A DNA stretch of 50,049 bases from Fibrobacter sp. Lineage in GTDB: Bacteria; Fibrobacterota; Fibrobacteria; Fibrobacterales; Fibrobacteraceae. Below are positions 28,188 through 43,100 of this stretch, in pieces. The notes beneath the pieces were generated by a model that saw only the letters and a program-made list of their open reading frames with translations, had not been told where the DNA came from and made no database searches. Within the stretch, counting starts at the first letter, position 1. Each line of letters opens with the position of its first letter. The position numbers were made by a program, and so were the translations under genes. Location: contig JAFXLS010000086.1 in the NCBI GenBank assembly GCA_017530965.1, forward strand, positions 1 to 50,049, in the 5' to 3' direction.

Positions 28188-31100
28188 ATGTCTAAATCGA
28201 ATACTAAATCCAAGTTAAAAAGAACTCCTAATTTTTTCGAGATTGAACCCCTTGAGCCACGCCTGCTCATGGCGGCCCATAGTGATGCTTTGACAGGGGC
28301 CATCGATGCCATTGAATCTTTTGATAGTGTTACGGCAAATCCGGCTGCAGACGAGGTCGATGGGCTCAAGCAGCAGATTGTGGGTGATTTCAATGATTAT
28401 AAGGCACTTGTCAATGCGGCGATTAATTCAATAGATTGGAGTGCTTTTACGCAGGCGGAAGGGCAGAGCCTTCAAGATGCAGTTGGTGAATTTGTTAGTA
28501 ATAAAATTCAGAGTGCAGAAATAAATGCGGAATATGCATCGGGGATTCTTGAATTCTCCTCGACAAAAAATATGATTATTTCTGGCGTGCCGGGCATAGC
28601 GATTCCGAATCAGGTTTCTGCAGATGCTTCAGTAAAGCTTGATTTGGCAGTTGATACAAATGGCGATTTGACTGCGTCCTTGAATAATGCTTGTGTGAGT
28701 GTTGAAAATCTGGGTGCTGCAGCGACTTTCATGGGAATCCACATTCAGGAAAAGGACCTTAGCGATAAAAATGACCTTATGGTGTCGGTTGACAAGACCA
28801 ACGGCAACAAAGCCGATGTGGACCTAGAATTCGAAATAACCAATCTTCCGTTGTCCCTTTTCTCGGTTGATTCAAGTTCGCACCTCAAGGTATCCAGTAT
28901 CCAGAATCCGAGTGTGACGTTCCCGGACATTTCCTTCAATTCATCTGTATTCGACCTGGATTCCATCATTCAAAAGATCAATACGGTCAAACTGCCGGGA
29001 AATCTTTCGCTTTCGAACCTCGATTCCCTGAAGGGAAATATAGCCAAGGCCTGCGCTATGTACCATTTGGCTGCATCGACAGACCCTGCTGTGGCTGTCG
29101 ATGCGGACTTATTTAGCAATATGGTAAACAAGTTCATTGGGGTTACTTCTGGTATTACACTCAATGGGACAAAACTGGAATTCAAGTTGCAGCAATCTAT
29201 GTCTTCTGATTTGGATATGGGTCTGTTTAAGGTGAGCAATGTTGCTGGCGACTTGGTACTTACTATGGATCTGAGTAACAAGGATAACCCCAGTGTCGAA
29301 AGCGTTAAGTTGAACGTCTCCGCGACGTCTTCCATGGCGGTGAATACGGGCTTGTTCTATGTGGATCTTGAAAACGCCAACTTTAATGCATTTGTAGAGA
29401 TTGTTGCCGCAGGCTCTGATTACAAGATTGGGCCATCATCGAATATTAATTTAGGCTTCGACAAGGTGACCCTTAAGTCGGGAAACTCTGCCAGTGCAGT
29501 CGGCATTTTTGAATATGATAATACGGGGTCGGGGAGTGCGGAATCCTTCAAGTATGACATCGCGACGGGTGAGTGGGAATACCCCGATGCATTAAAGGAT
29601 TTTACAAATATTACTGGCAGCAATCTTGTCAATAGACTTGAAATGGCCATCCAAACCCTTTTGTTCCAACTGCGGAATCAAATTACGAAAGGGACTTCTG
29701 CTGAAGCACTTGGATCTATTGCCAAGGATTCCTTGGGTTCAATAATTGACTATGCCGAAAAGCTAGAGACCTTTGAAACAGAACTGCTTGACAAGAACGA
29801 AACTTTCTACAAGGGTGCATTTGAAAACCTAGATGAGTTTATTGAAAAACTGAACAATAATTGGACATCTATATTCGGGGGAACTGCGGCGTCGAATCTG
29901 ATAACCATGACCTTGTATGATAAGAACGATGTTGAGGTTTCTGGGTCCAATATTGCAAGCGGAAGTATCAAGCAAATAAGGCGAATCAACTTCCTCTTTA
30001 ATATGGATGTAAACTTCAAAAGGAATATAGACCTTTCCCTTGGCGCCATGCTTGGCAAAGGGTCCTTTGCCAATGTGAAAACCAGTGGCGATGCTGATTT
30101 TGAGGCAGCTGTTCAATTGGTTTTTGACATGGATGTTCAGTTTAAGCGAGAAACGCTTGAGGACAGTGATGCCATATTTGCAGATGCTTTCTCAGGTGTG
30201 ACCACTGCAGTGAACGAGAATTATTATACCGTCAAGATTGCAAAAGATACTTATGACGCTTCGACTGCGTTTGAATTTAAGGACGCCTCTGACAAAACAC
30301 TGAGCTATGATTTTATAGACAACCGACTGTATATCTACGGTGATTCTGGTTTTACCGTAAATAGTTCCAAGGTTAGTTCTGTAGAAAAGAGCCTTTATGA
30401 TTTGAACTTAAGCGGAAACGATGTGCAGGCAACTAGCCTAGTAAAAGTCAATTCTGCAACGAACAAGATAAATTTAGAGTTCAAAGATGATGCAGGAACA
30501 ATGCACTCGGAGGAAATAGTCCTTAAGGACATTTGTGACCTGAGTGTATCAGGCGTTACATGCCAGGATTTACAGCATGCCTTGGAACTGTTCTTGAAAA
30601 AGACGACTTTTCAAAATAAAAATAATGGTACTTCTAAGGAGAGTTCCTACGGAATATATGTCGTTTATGTAAGGGACTCGTCTACCGCTGGGGAATACGA
30701 GATACGCTTTGGCTGTGATGCAAAGAAGATGAAGAATACGTCGCCGTATAGCCTGGAATCCTGCTCGGTGGATGGATGCACTTGTATGGTGCAGGATATG
30801 CGTGTGTCTGGTACCTTTGATGCAGAAAAAGATGTTGACAAAATTACGATTGATTCACTGGAAATTGATGTCTCGGAGTGCAATACCGTTGCGAGTGTGT
30901 ATCAGAAAGTTAAATCTTCAATTACAGGAACGGACATCTCCTTAAGTTTTGATGGGACGAATCTCGTATTTACTTCTGCCAATACGTTGAGTATCAAAAA
31001 AGATTCTACGGCTGTGAGTTCGGATTCAGAAGATTTTGTAATTGCTCCAAAGAATGGGTCGTCAATTCGTGTTGATTTGGGTAATATTTCTTCAAGTACG

Positions 31101-34100
31101 ACATTGCTTGAAGTTGTGCAAAAGATTGAAACTTACCTCGTCGGGACGACTATAACGATTGATTATGCAGGTAAAGACCACATTGAGTTCAAAAGCTCCG
31201 GGGAATTTTCAATTGAAAGCCTGCATACAAATAAAATTCTGAAGGCGCTGGGTTTTGGAGACAAGAATAAATCGGTTTATTATGAAGAGCATGGCGTTGG
31301 TGAATATCGTATTTTCGGGGCCCCCATTGGTGAAATGGATTTGACCGAACTTATAAAAATAGGCGATGAATGGTCGGTAAATGCGGGCATCAAGGCTAGC
31401 CTTACCAATATTAATGCCTCGGCTACACTCGGTTTCCTTGGCGTAGGTATTACGGCATCTGGTGAGTTGGGGTATACATTGGGGTTTGATTCCACTGATC
31501 CCCAAAAGACGACTGAAGGTCTTGGTACTTTTACAAACAAACTGAATGTTGATGTTAATGCGTCAATAGGTGGTGTAGATAAAAAGATTTTGAATGCGAC
31601 TAATTGCGCCCTTACTGATGGTTCTGTAATCAAATTTGATAATTTGGTTAACACCTTCAAAACAAGTATTAGTCTTGATCCGTTCTTAAGTGACATTTCA
31701 AACTTCTCCATAGAAACAGTTTATGGAATGGTAACTGATTTTGCAAAAAAAATTGTTGACGCTACGAATGGCATGAATTTTGAAATTCCGCTTATCAATA
31801 AGAAGGTGAGTGACCTCGTAAATGTGGCTGATTCTGTATTGAGTGTTGTCGATACCCTGCGTGCTGAAAATGTTTCCGATATACAGTCATTTGCAACATA
31901 TTTCTCAAAATATTTAGAAGATGCAGGCTTGACTGTGTGTTCTGATGTTCTAACGTCAAGTCCAAAGATTGTCGATTTGAAGTGGGATAATGTTAATAAG
32001 GCCCTTGAATTTGACTTGAATTTAATGAAAATTTTTGGAGACGATGATGGTTTTGATTTGAATTTCGGTAAAAGTGGCGAAGGCATTAATGGTCATGCCA
32101 ACCTTGGCTTGACTGGCGGACTTTGGTTCAAAATGTCCGCATTGGTTAGTGCAAATAATGGTTTTGTGTTAAAAGATAGCGGAATAAAATTTGGCGCCAA
32201 TATTGGCATTTCTGGTTCAAAACTTTCATTTGACCTGGGATTTAACGCCGGTGTTACCAATATGGATTTGCTCAAGAACCTTATCAAGGTGGGTTCTGAT
32301 GGCGATGATTCGTTTATTCATATGAAAGCCTCCTTTGAAGGGGAAATCGGGAGTGACGGTAGTCAGGTGACTGCTGTGACTTTTGATAAAGACGACTATT
32401 CTGTCTTTGCTACGATACTAGGTCGATTGCCCATAAGTATCAAGGGGTATACCTTGGGGAATATTTACTTGGGTAAATGGAATAGTGCTAGTAATACTGT
32501 CGTTGGTGGAGATATCAACAACTATGCAGTAGCAAAATCAATGGCGGACGTGTTTGGTTCTTTGGATGTTAAAAACATAGGTTTTTCTATGTTAATGTTG
32601 GAGGACAATAAGAGCGGTTTGACTGATGGAACGTTGGTGGCCGATTTCAGTGAAGTCTATACAAAAATTCAAAGCCTTGGGTCGGGGAATATTGATTTCT
32701 TCGACAAGATTAAGCTTGCCGTTGCCGGCTTGGATGAACTGTTCACGCGTATAGAATCCGGTTTGAACGGAAAACTTATGTCCCAACTCAAGGACATGCC
32801 CATTATGGGGGATGCGTTGAGCAATGGTGTTGACTTCTTGAGCGCTATCAGGGATCGTGTACTTGAACCATTCTCTGATTTTGTATACGAATCCACCGGT
32901 TTCAATGCGAAAATGATTGCGGAGAAGTTGGGCGAACTTTTTACTTCCAAATTGACAAGTGTGACGGGAATTTCTCAATACGGTATAACTGATGCATGGT
33001 CGCTCGCGGATGGCATTGCTTACAGAAGCGGTGCGGAGTATGCAGAATGGTTCCTTAAATTGAGTGATGTATACCAAATTGGGGCTGATTTAGGCTTTGA
33101 CCTTGGGATGCCAGGATTGGAAATTGCGGGCGATGGCGGGGTTAGCCTTGAAATTGGCTGGAATCTGCAGTTTGGCTTTGGGATATCTGAACGAGATGGA
33201 TTCTACTTCTTCTTCAATGAAGGTGACGAAAATGAGTTTACGGCTGGGGCGAAAGTCCATTTTGATAAGGGTTCTAAAATTAATGGATCCATTTCTAAAC
33301 TTGCCATGCAGTTGGAAATGGATGACGACGATTTGGCCGAGTTTAGTTTTAATGTTGACTTGGGTCGGCGACAAGTAAATCACATTTCTAACGTGATTTC
33401 GAGTATTACTCCTAATGTGGTTGCAAGAACGAACATCTCGGCTGGAATTACTGTTAGCTTCGGTAAAATTGAGGATAGTAGCTCATCAAGTAAATATCCC
33501 AAGTTTAACGGGAATTTCGACTTTGAGTGGGATGTGTTTAAGGGGGTGACTCAGCTTGGTTTTTCCAATATGACCATTGACGTGGGTACCTTCGTTTCGA
33601 ATGTATTAGCCCCTGTTGTTAACCGTGCTAAAGAAGTCATTGAACCGATGAAGGAACTCATAGACTTCTTGACAACACCATTCCCTGTCTTGGATGACCT
33701 TGGCGTTGAATTGACCCCGCTGAAACTTGCCAAGATGTACAGCAAGAATCCGGATTTCGATGATTCGTTTATCTTCGAGGTCAAGGAAATAGTCAACATT
33801 GCGGATAAAATCTCTGCATTTGGGAAAGCTTCAAAAGATGGCGATGTATATATAGAATTGCCTAATTATTGGCTGATTGGTGGAATAGACTCTTCTGGTT
33901 CCTCTGCTGCAAATAATTTTATCCAAGGCAAGGCTAAATCTACGACCTTGGATAATTCCAAATATATGGATACCACAGCCAAGCCTACTCTGGTTGATCC
34001 CGACAGTAAGGTTTCCAATAATGGCCTAAGCGATATCGTTGATCCGGCTTCCGCGGATTCTCATTGGAAATTTTTCTGGCAGGATATGCAAGGGGCGTAT

Positions 34101-37100
34101 AGGCTTCTGCTGGGGGAGGATATCGACCTTGTCCATTATACGATGAGTCCCTTGAATTTTGAATTCAGCTGGGATACCTTCTTCCCTGTATATGGCCCGC
34201 TGGGAGTGCGCCTGGACATTGCTTTCGGTGCAAATATCAACCTTGGCTTTGGCTATGATACCTACGGAATTCGCCAATATATCGGCAGTGGCTGGAAGGA
34301 CTACGGAGCCTTAGTCAACGGTTTTTATGTGGACGATTTGCACGACGGTAAGGATTCCAGTGAACTGGAATTCTATGGTGGTGTCAAGGCCTCTGCTGAG
34401 TTCAACGGCGGAATCATTAAAGGCGGCGTAGGCGGTGGTGTTACGATAACCACTGGTTTGGATATGTTCGATCCCAATGAAGACGGAAAGCTGCGCTTGA
34501 AGGAATTCAAGCAGACTGCGGAAGATTCCGGGGTGATGGGCATGTTTGACCTTAAGGGCAAAATAAGCGCGGAACTTTTCGCCTATGTGGAGTTCCTGTT
34601 CTATACTGAGGAATGGGACATAACAGGCGAAATAACCCTGTTTGATTTTACCGCTAATGTAAATCGTAATCTTGATCCTGTCATGGCTCATGAAGATGAA
34701 GACGAAGGTAACGTTATCGCAAATGTGGGTGATAATTCGCAGGAAAGAGTCTATAAGGGTGGGGCAAACAATTCCCTTGAGGACGGCCAAGAAACTGTTG
34801 AATTTAAATTAGATGGGGATAATGTCAAGTGGGATGGTGGTTCTGCGACAGTTGGTAAAAATGGCAAGCTAATCATCAAATCTGGAGCGGATGTCGATAG
34901 GATTGTTCTTTCTGGTAATGCCAATTTCGATATAGAAATCCATGGCGGTGATGGCGACGATGTCATTGACCTGAGTGGACTCACGTTGAACTCTGACCAT
35001 GTGGCATACATTTGGGGTGATGCCGGTTCAGATACAATTTTGGGTGCCATAGGCAAGAATGTCATCTTTGGCGATTCTACAATGCCAAGGAATAAGGATG
35101 ACAAGAAGTATGTCGTCAATGTAGATCCGGGCGCATCAGGCGGGGATTACATTTACGGCAATATAGGCGACGATATTATCTTTGGTGGCGCAGGTGATGA
35201 CAAGATATACGGTAACGGTGGCAATGACATTCTTGTCGGCGACGGCGGCGAGTATGATGTCACGAATAATGCGGTTTCGCGCACTGCGATGAGTGATTTC
35301 GGCGGCGCCGATATTATAGTCGGCGGCGAAGGCGATGATAAAATCTATGGCGGTTCCGGTGACGATAAAATCGATGGCTCTGCCGGTGATGACAAAATTT
35401 TCGGCGAAACTGGTAATGACTGGATCCTGGGAGGCTCCGATAACGATAAAATCGAAGGTGGTGCCGGGATGGATATCATTTTCGGCGATCGTTTTAGCGG
35501 TTCCTCGTTTGATCTGAGCAGCCCGTTCGGTGATTTGGGTGGTTATAGCCAGGAATTCATTGATGCACACAGTGAAAATAATACTATTAAGTTGGTTCAG
35601 ACAAGTGATTTCATATTTAGCTTGCCAAATGGTAAAGGCGTTACAGTCCCTGAGTTTGCAACCGATTCGCTTACAACTTATGGAACAGATGAAATTAACG
35701 GCGGCGACGGCAATGACCTGATTTTTGGCGATGGCGGAGGCTCTGCAGGTGGTAATGATATCATCCATGGTGGTATTGGTAACGATGTTATCGATGGCGA
35801 TGGTGGCAATGATACCATCTGCGGAGGTATTGATAACGATATAATTTATGGTGGCGATGGCGACGATATCATTGACGGCGGTGCCGGTGACGATAAACTT
35901 TATGGTGATGCTGGCGTTACCGCAATTACCTTAGGTACAACAAAGTTTACGCCAGATGAAACAAATCTTGATTTCGCCTCTAATCTTGGCTTGAATAAAA
36001 ATATCTATATCAATTCCACGAGTTCTTCTACTGAAAAGGGCGATGATAGAATCATAACTGGCCCGGGCATGGACTATGTGGATGGTCAGGCTGGCAATGA
36101 CAAGGTTACCGTGAATTTGATGGGCGATAGTTCCGTCAACTACGCGAATGTTGTGGATACCGGTGCCGATACGGATGTCAATACGCTTGTGGTTGAAGGT
36201 ACCGAAAATGACGACAATTTGCTTGTGCGTCGCTCTAGGGAAGAAAACTCCTTGGGCTTTGTGGCCTTACTCCCCACTGGAGGGGTGAATCAGAATAGCT
36301 CGAATGCGAATACCAACATTGAACGTGTGAATTTCACGGAAGCAATTAGTGTGGTGAATTTGAATGCCAATGGTGGCGACGACCTCGTGTCTCTTGATGG
36401 TTCAGCCAAGTCCATGAATATTGATGGCGGCGCCGGTAAGGATACATTCCAGATAGGGCAACTCTACAAGTCAGAACGTGAAACGACGAACTCTGCGCAG
36501 GTTCTTGCAAATGACGCCTATAACACAGTTAAAACCAACGAGGAAGAGTATCTGGGTGAAGGCGTTACCAAGGATACCGTTGTCAATATTGAGGGCGGCA
36601 GCGATGTGGATACCTTCATTGTAAACCACAATGAAGGCCGCTTGAACTTGAAGGGTGGCAAGGGCGACGATAATTTTGCCGTCTTCAGCTATCAGGATGA
36701 AAATGACAAGCCCATTACGAACGGTCCTATGTCTGTGGATGGTGGCAAGGGCAATGATTCCCTGCTGGTTCGCGGCACCAATGGCGATGACCAGTTTGTC
36801 GTTTCGAAAGAGGGCATGCTTAGCTCCGTTGTGAGCATCAAGGTGGCTGGCGTTGAAACGACCACTTATGACGCCGCCGCAGGTGATGACCTCTTCAATG
36901 TCGTAAGCAGCAATGCCGGTGAATCCCAAACGATTAATGGTGGCAAGGGCAATGACACCGTTTCTGTCGGCGGAATTGACAAGGCCATGGTGTTGCGAAA
37001 TGCGGATACCGATGGGCAGCATTGCACAATTAAGAATTCTATTGTCACAGAAGGCTATGACGATCGAGATACTAATTTCGATGACGTAAGCTCTGCTGTC

Positions 37101-40100
37101 GCTGAATTTGCGATAATGGATACGACAAATGCCCCTGTGGTTTATCTTAAGGATGGTGTAACGGGTAGAGTCATTGAGCAGATTGACGCTCAGGAAGGAA
37201 CTCCCAAGGTTGTCAAGGTGTGCTATGCGGGCAATGCCAAGATTGGTTCGATAACTGTGTGTATTGCGGCTCCCCAGCTTTCTAATATGGGTCTTATGAG
37301 CGGTGATCGCGGAATTATGGTTTCTACCGATGGCACAACATGGAAAGATACCGCTACGCTTGTTTTAGATTCTTCTACCAAGGAAGCCTCGTTGTACGTC
37401 AAGGCTTTTGGCGATAAACTCGCCGAAGAACCTTCAATTCAGTCGCTCTCCCTTACCAGTACTTGGACAAACCTGGAGTTTTCGGGCCTTCTTCCGAAAA
37501 TGAAAAAAATGGAATTACAGAAGTCCACAACGGTACTTTCTGTCAATGTTTCCGATGCTGCAACATCTACTGCAATCAGCAAGGCGATGACTTTTGCCGA
37601 AGAAGTCACAATCGTCTCGGGAGCAATGAACTTAAACGAAGTATTTACAAAGTCCAAGTCGAAGGCAAGCTTTGAGTTCGATGTGTACATCAAGGGCGTG
37701 GATGGTTACTTGGTCTCTGGAACGGATTATAGAATAGCAGATGACTCTATTACATTCCTCGGTAGTACGAATGTTGGTAAAGAAGCGGTAATTATCTATC
37801 GCAGTAATTCCATGTACGTGGCTTCTTCGAAGTGCTATATTGCCGATGAAGAGGCTACAGTGACTTCTGTGATATACAATAAAGTCGAGGTTCCTGAAAA
37901 GTCTGTTGCTTCGGGTGATATCTATTACGTGCAGAACGGTAACACCATTGTATTCTACAATGGAAGTAATAATCGCTTGATGACGGTCCATGGTGAAATC
38001 ACTGTCATGGCGACAATGCCGACGTACGGCACGCCGGTTAACACAGGCGTTGCGCCAACTCCATCTCAAGATACAGGCGCTGCTGCCTACAAGATTCTTG
38101 TTGAACAGAACGAAACGAGAATAGCTGAAGGAACTGATTCAGATGCCTATTCAAATACAACCTATGTAGTCAAACTTTCCGCAGCTCCGACTGTGAATAG
38201 TGCGGTCTATGTGCGTATTTCTCCGACGAAGTTGATTGACAAGATTTCTTCTACCACTCCAGAACATCAGCTTGAAATTTCGTGCGCTGATACGGCATCT
38301 GTCGTTTCGACCGAAGCGGACGGAAGTCTGATTGTCAAATTTACGCAGGCCAACTGGCAGAGTGGTTTGACAATCAATGTCCATGCCAAGGCGGATGGAT
38401 TTGACGAAGATTACGGAATTGTGAATGTTGATAAGTCTGAAAAACTTATTGATGAAGTCGATGGAGCCTTGTATGCATTTGGTGAAGGAACCTCCGCTGA
38501 AAATGTGGATGCCGACACCCAGATGTTGTCGTATCAACACCATTTGACCGTTGGTGAAGAACTTAAGGAAGCTTCTGTGTATAACGAAAAGAACGAATAT
38601 GACAGTAACTTGCTTGTGAGTGTCGATTCGCTGATGGAAGCCTCTTTATCCATTGCTATGCCTGCTGGAGCGACGGTTTCGGCTTACGAGGGTAAGACCG
38701 TGCGTTTTGTCTCCACGAACGCGAACGGTGTCGCATGCGGTACTGATGATAACGGTAAAACGATATACAAGAATCAGTCGGACTGGTTTAGGATTGATAA
38801 ATGCGAAATTAAGGGCGATAAACTCGTCTTTACGTTGAATTCGGCTGTGGACTACTTTACGAAGGATAATTCCATCTTGCTCTTCTCGGGCAATAAGGAT
38901 TACTTGTTCGTGAACGAAGCCGAAAGTGTTGATCGTATTTTCGTGAATAACCAGGCTGCTTCGAGGGATGCAAATAGTACATTTGAAGCCTTTGCCACCA
39001 AACTCGCTGAAATGAATTTCGACCCCACCAAGACTTATACCGGCGAAGAGGTTGCCCAAATCGCGGCGGAACTTGGCTTGGTTGGCATGGATGCCGAAAA
39101 TGTCCTGAGTTTCTTTAAGAATGTAAGCGAAACGGAAGGCTCCATGAACAAGGACCCGAACGCGTTGCGCTTCACGCATACTGAAATTGGTAAACGTGGT
39201 ATTTCTGTTTCGGATTTCGAGTTCGGCGAATACAACCTTGGCACGGGTTCCGATACAGTCAATATTTCCAAGACGCTGCACCGCGAAGACGGCTTCCAGA
39301 CATTCACGGTCGTGAATACGGGTGATATCAATTCCGCAAAGAGTAATACGGTTGGCGAGGTAATCGGGACTGCTACTTTCAGCGCCTCTAGTGTTTCTGC
39401 CGCAGGACTTTTCCATTATGACATAGCTGTCGATACGGGAGTAACGTTCGAAAAGACCGCGGAAGATACCAGAATCTATTACGTGGATGCCGAAATCGTC
39501 AAGACAGAGAATGGTGAAACAGAAGTCGTGGGCACTCAGCGCCGCGAGATTGTCGGTGTGTTTGACAGCATCTCGGGTTTTGATGTCAAGGATGACTTTA
39601 TCCTTCGCGACGGTGAAAGTATTGCTGGGTTCACGTTCATTCAGGCAAAGTTCGATGACATCATCAATGTCAACAGCTACAAGGAAGATGTGGCCTCTAC
39701 CGTCATCGCGGAGAGCGTTGTGGTTGATTTGGATGAAGAAGAAACCGACGAATCGCCTGCTACTGAAGCTGAAGAGTCCGATACCGAAGAAACCGTCGTA
39801 ATGGATGGTTTCGCGTATAACTACACGATTAAGGACGAATACGCCGCGACAATCGAAGCAAGCGCTGCTGCCGCTACCGAAGCGGGTAAGTCAATCTATG
39901 TAGATGCAAAACTCAGCGATGGTACTACCCAGCGTAGGCTAGTCGTGGCTGGGTCGCTCACATCCTCGAGTTTCCGCACGGATCGCGCATTCACGCTCCC
40001 ATCAGATGATTCCATCTACATTAAGAGTTTCTCGTTCGGTTATGGTTACGTGGGTGACGGCCAGCTCGTCGTGAACGCCGAAAGCGGCAACGACCAAATT

Positions 40101-43100
40101 TTTGGTGTCAATCCCGATGTTACGCGTAATGACATGGTGCTTTTCGGTGGCAAGGGTGCTGACTATATCAACGTGAGCCAGGGTGGTATTGCCTTCGGTG
40201 ACATGGGTGTGGTTGAGTACGCTAGCCTTACGAAGGCTGATGAATTTACAACCAGGCTCGGTTACGAGCTTATTGATGATGAACCCGAAACCATTCACAC
40301 GACTATTGCGAAGGATGCCAGTGGCAAGCTTGACAAGCAGACCGATGGCATACGTCGTAACGCTACGAATGTCCGGTCGGTCGCCGATGATATTGGCGAT
40401 ATTGACATGATTACTCTCGGCGGTACGGACAGTAACGTGATTGGTGGTGCAAAGGGCGATGTGCTCTCGGTTTCGGGAAACATGAACGTGGTGCTTGGCG
40501 ATAGTGGCTCTGTGCAGTATGACGCTGGCAACCTTGAAAATGCCGTGTATGGTGATTCCGTGGGTAAGGGCTTGCATATCGTTGAGACGACCTCCGATGA
40601 CATCGGTGGTGTGGACAACATCTCCATCAGTGGCGGCAAGAATATTGCGATGGGCGGCTTCGCTGGCGATGACATCCGCATTACTGGTGCTGATAACATT
40701 GCGGCAGGTGATGGCGGTAAGCTCGAAGTATTCGAAAAGCGTCAGGTTCTCGAAACGACGAGCGATGAACTCGGTGGCGAGGATTTCATTACCACGGGTG
40801 ACGGTGCGAACGTCGTGCTTGGCGGAACAACGCACGATGTCATTCATACGGGGGCCGGAAACGATACCATCGTGGGCGATGGCGGCAAGGTCGTCATGGA
40901 TCTCAACCGCAACGCTCTCCTTGTGACGAACGAAGGGCACGACATTCCTGTGCTTGAAGGCGAGGGCGAAAATGCCGCTCTCAAGAGTAGTGCGGGCAAG
41001 GACCGGATAGACGCCGGTGACGGTGACAACGTGGTAATGGGCGGTCTCGATAACGATACGATTGACACCGGGACCGGTAAGGATGTCGTCTTTGGCGACA
41101 ACGCCTATGCGACATTCCGCGGCAATGCTTCCGAGGCGCAGAACCAGTTGGACGAACTCCAAAACATCCCTACCATTTACGATGAATCGACCCTCAGTTT
41201 CAACTTCCAGGGGCCTGCCCAGACGGGTGTTGCCGCAAACGAGCAGGCCGGTGCCGTTGCTGACTACACCTTCAGCCAAATGGATGAAACCACGGGCGAG
41301 TTCGTGGATGTTACCGAGCATGCGGACTATCGCGTTGGCAACTGGAACAATATCAAGAACCCCTCCGGCATCGAGGCGGGCACCTATGGTAACGAGGATG
41401 ACGAAATTGTGCTGTTCGACAACGGCTCCCGTGCCAGTGCCGTGAGCGTAACGTACGGCGCAACCGAGGCCCACCGCATTGACACGACCACGGGGCAACA
41501 GATACGTTTGCACGGCTACGACCAGAGCAATATGGTTCACGGTTCCGACCCGGGCGACGTAAACCTGATGAAGAGCGGCCTGGATACGAGCCGCAACAAC
41601 GACCAGACCAAGCTGCTTGTACAGGTTGACGGCCTCTCGCAATACTTTACGGATTATGACGTGGTAGTTTACCTTGATATGGTCCGTGAAAATTCCTGGT
41701 CACCCGACAGTGTCCGCATGGTTACTCTCTACCGCGACTATGTGGACAAAAATGGAGTGTCCCACAGCGATGTAGCCGGGTGCTACTTTGTGAATGACCC
41801 TGAGTCGAATACGTTCAACGGCAACTGGATTGTCGCCACGGCTACGACTGCCGAACAGGCCAGGAACGCAAGGGATATCGCGGGGAACCCGGTATATGCC
41901 AATTGCGTCATATTCAAGGGTATCAGTGGAGACCGGTTCCATGTCGAGATTACCGATGGCGACCCCAGCAACGGTCAGAACGGCAAGGACCGTGCTGGCA
42001 TTGCGGGCATACAGGTGCGCGGTCGCCACCACAAGCAGGACGTGGCTGCATCGACAGATATTGCCTATGGCGGAAACGATACCGTCAGGACATCCGGTGG
42101 CGACGATATCGTCGTGGGCGGGACAGGCAATGACCAAATCAACACTTATGGTGACGAACATTACGGTATCAATGACAATGACGTGGTTTTTGGCGACAAT
42201 GCCAAGATGCTGTTCACCGACCGCGATGACGCCGCCACTACGGCATCCACGATAACGACCGCGGAATCTGTCATTTCGACTGACATGTCTGCCACCTATG
42301 ACGACACCATTTTGACTGGCGACGGTGATGATACGGTGGTGGGCGGCCTCGGTGTCGACAAGATTGATGCTTCTGCGACTCCCACCGCTGATGGGACCCT
42401 TGATGGGGTTGATGTCGTGTCGCTCAACTTCGTGGATATCTCCACGCCGGAAAGCCTGCTTATGCGACAGGGCGAGTCTGCCGGTGTCGTTGTCGATTCG
42501 AACTGGCACAATGTTTACCAGGCTGGCTCGCAGCAGAGGGAATTCGGACAGGACCCGACGGACGTGCATTTCCGTTACCATATCAACGGCAATAACGACG
42601 CCCCGACAGAAAAGGTTAACGCGTCCATGGATGCTGACACCGGCAACAATAAAATGTTCAAGACCTATGTCTGCGGTCAGGCCCATGACACGCTTACGCT
42701 TGAACTCTCCAACATACCCGCAAGCGAGAGCGATCCACGCGATGTCTATGTTTACATAAGCGGAATCGACAACGAGCGCGACGGTTACGACTATATTTTC
42801 AAGATTACGGGTAGCAACGGCCAGACCTACTTCCTTAACGAATGGATGGGCGACTGTTTTGATGGGGAATACAAGCAGGTCACCTGTACCAGCTATCAGA
42901 AGGGGGCTCTTGCATCTGGCATAACACCGAATGTTACGATGATTGGCAACTATGTTGTGTTCCGCAATGTGAAGGCTAGTTCGCTTACGGTAAGCATTAG
43001 TCGTTATGATTCCACCATGGGAGATGCGAAGTGGAACAATATTCCCGTATTTAGCGGTGTGCAGATTGTGAAGAGCTCTCTGCCGACCGAGGCTATCGAA

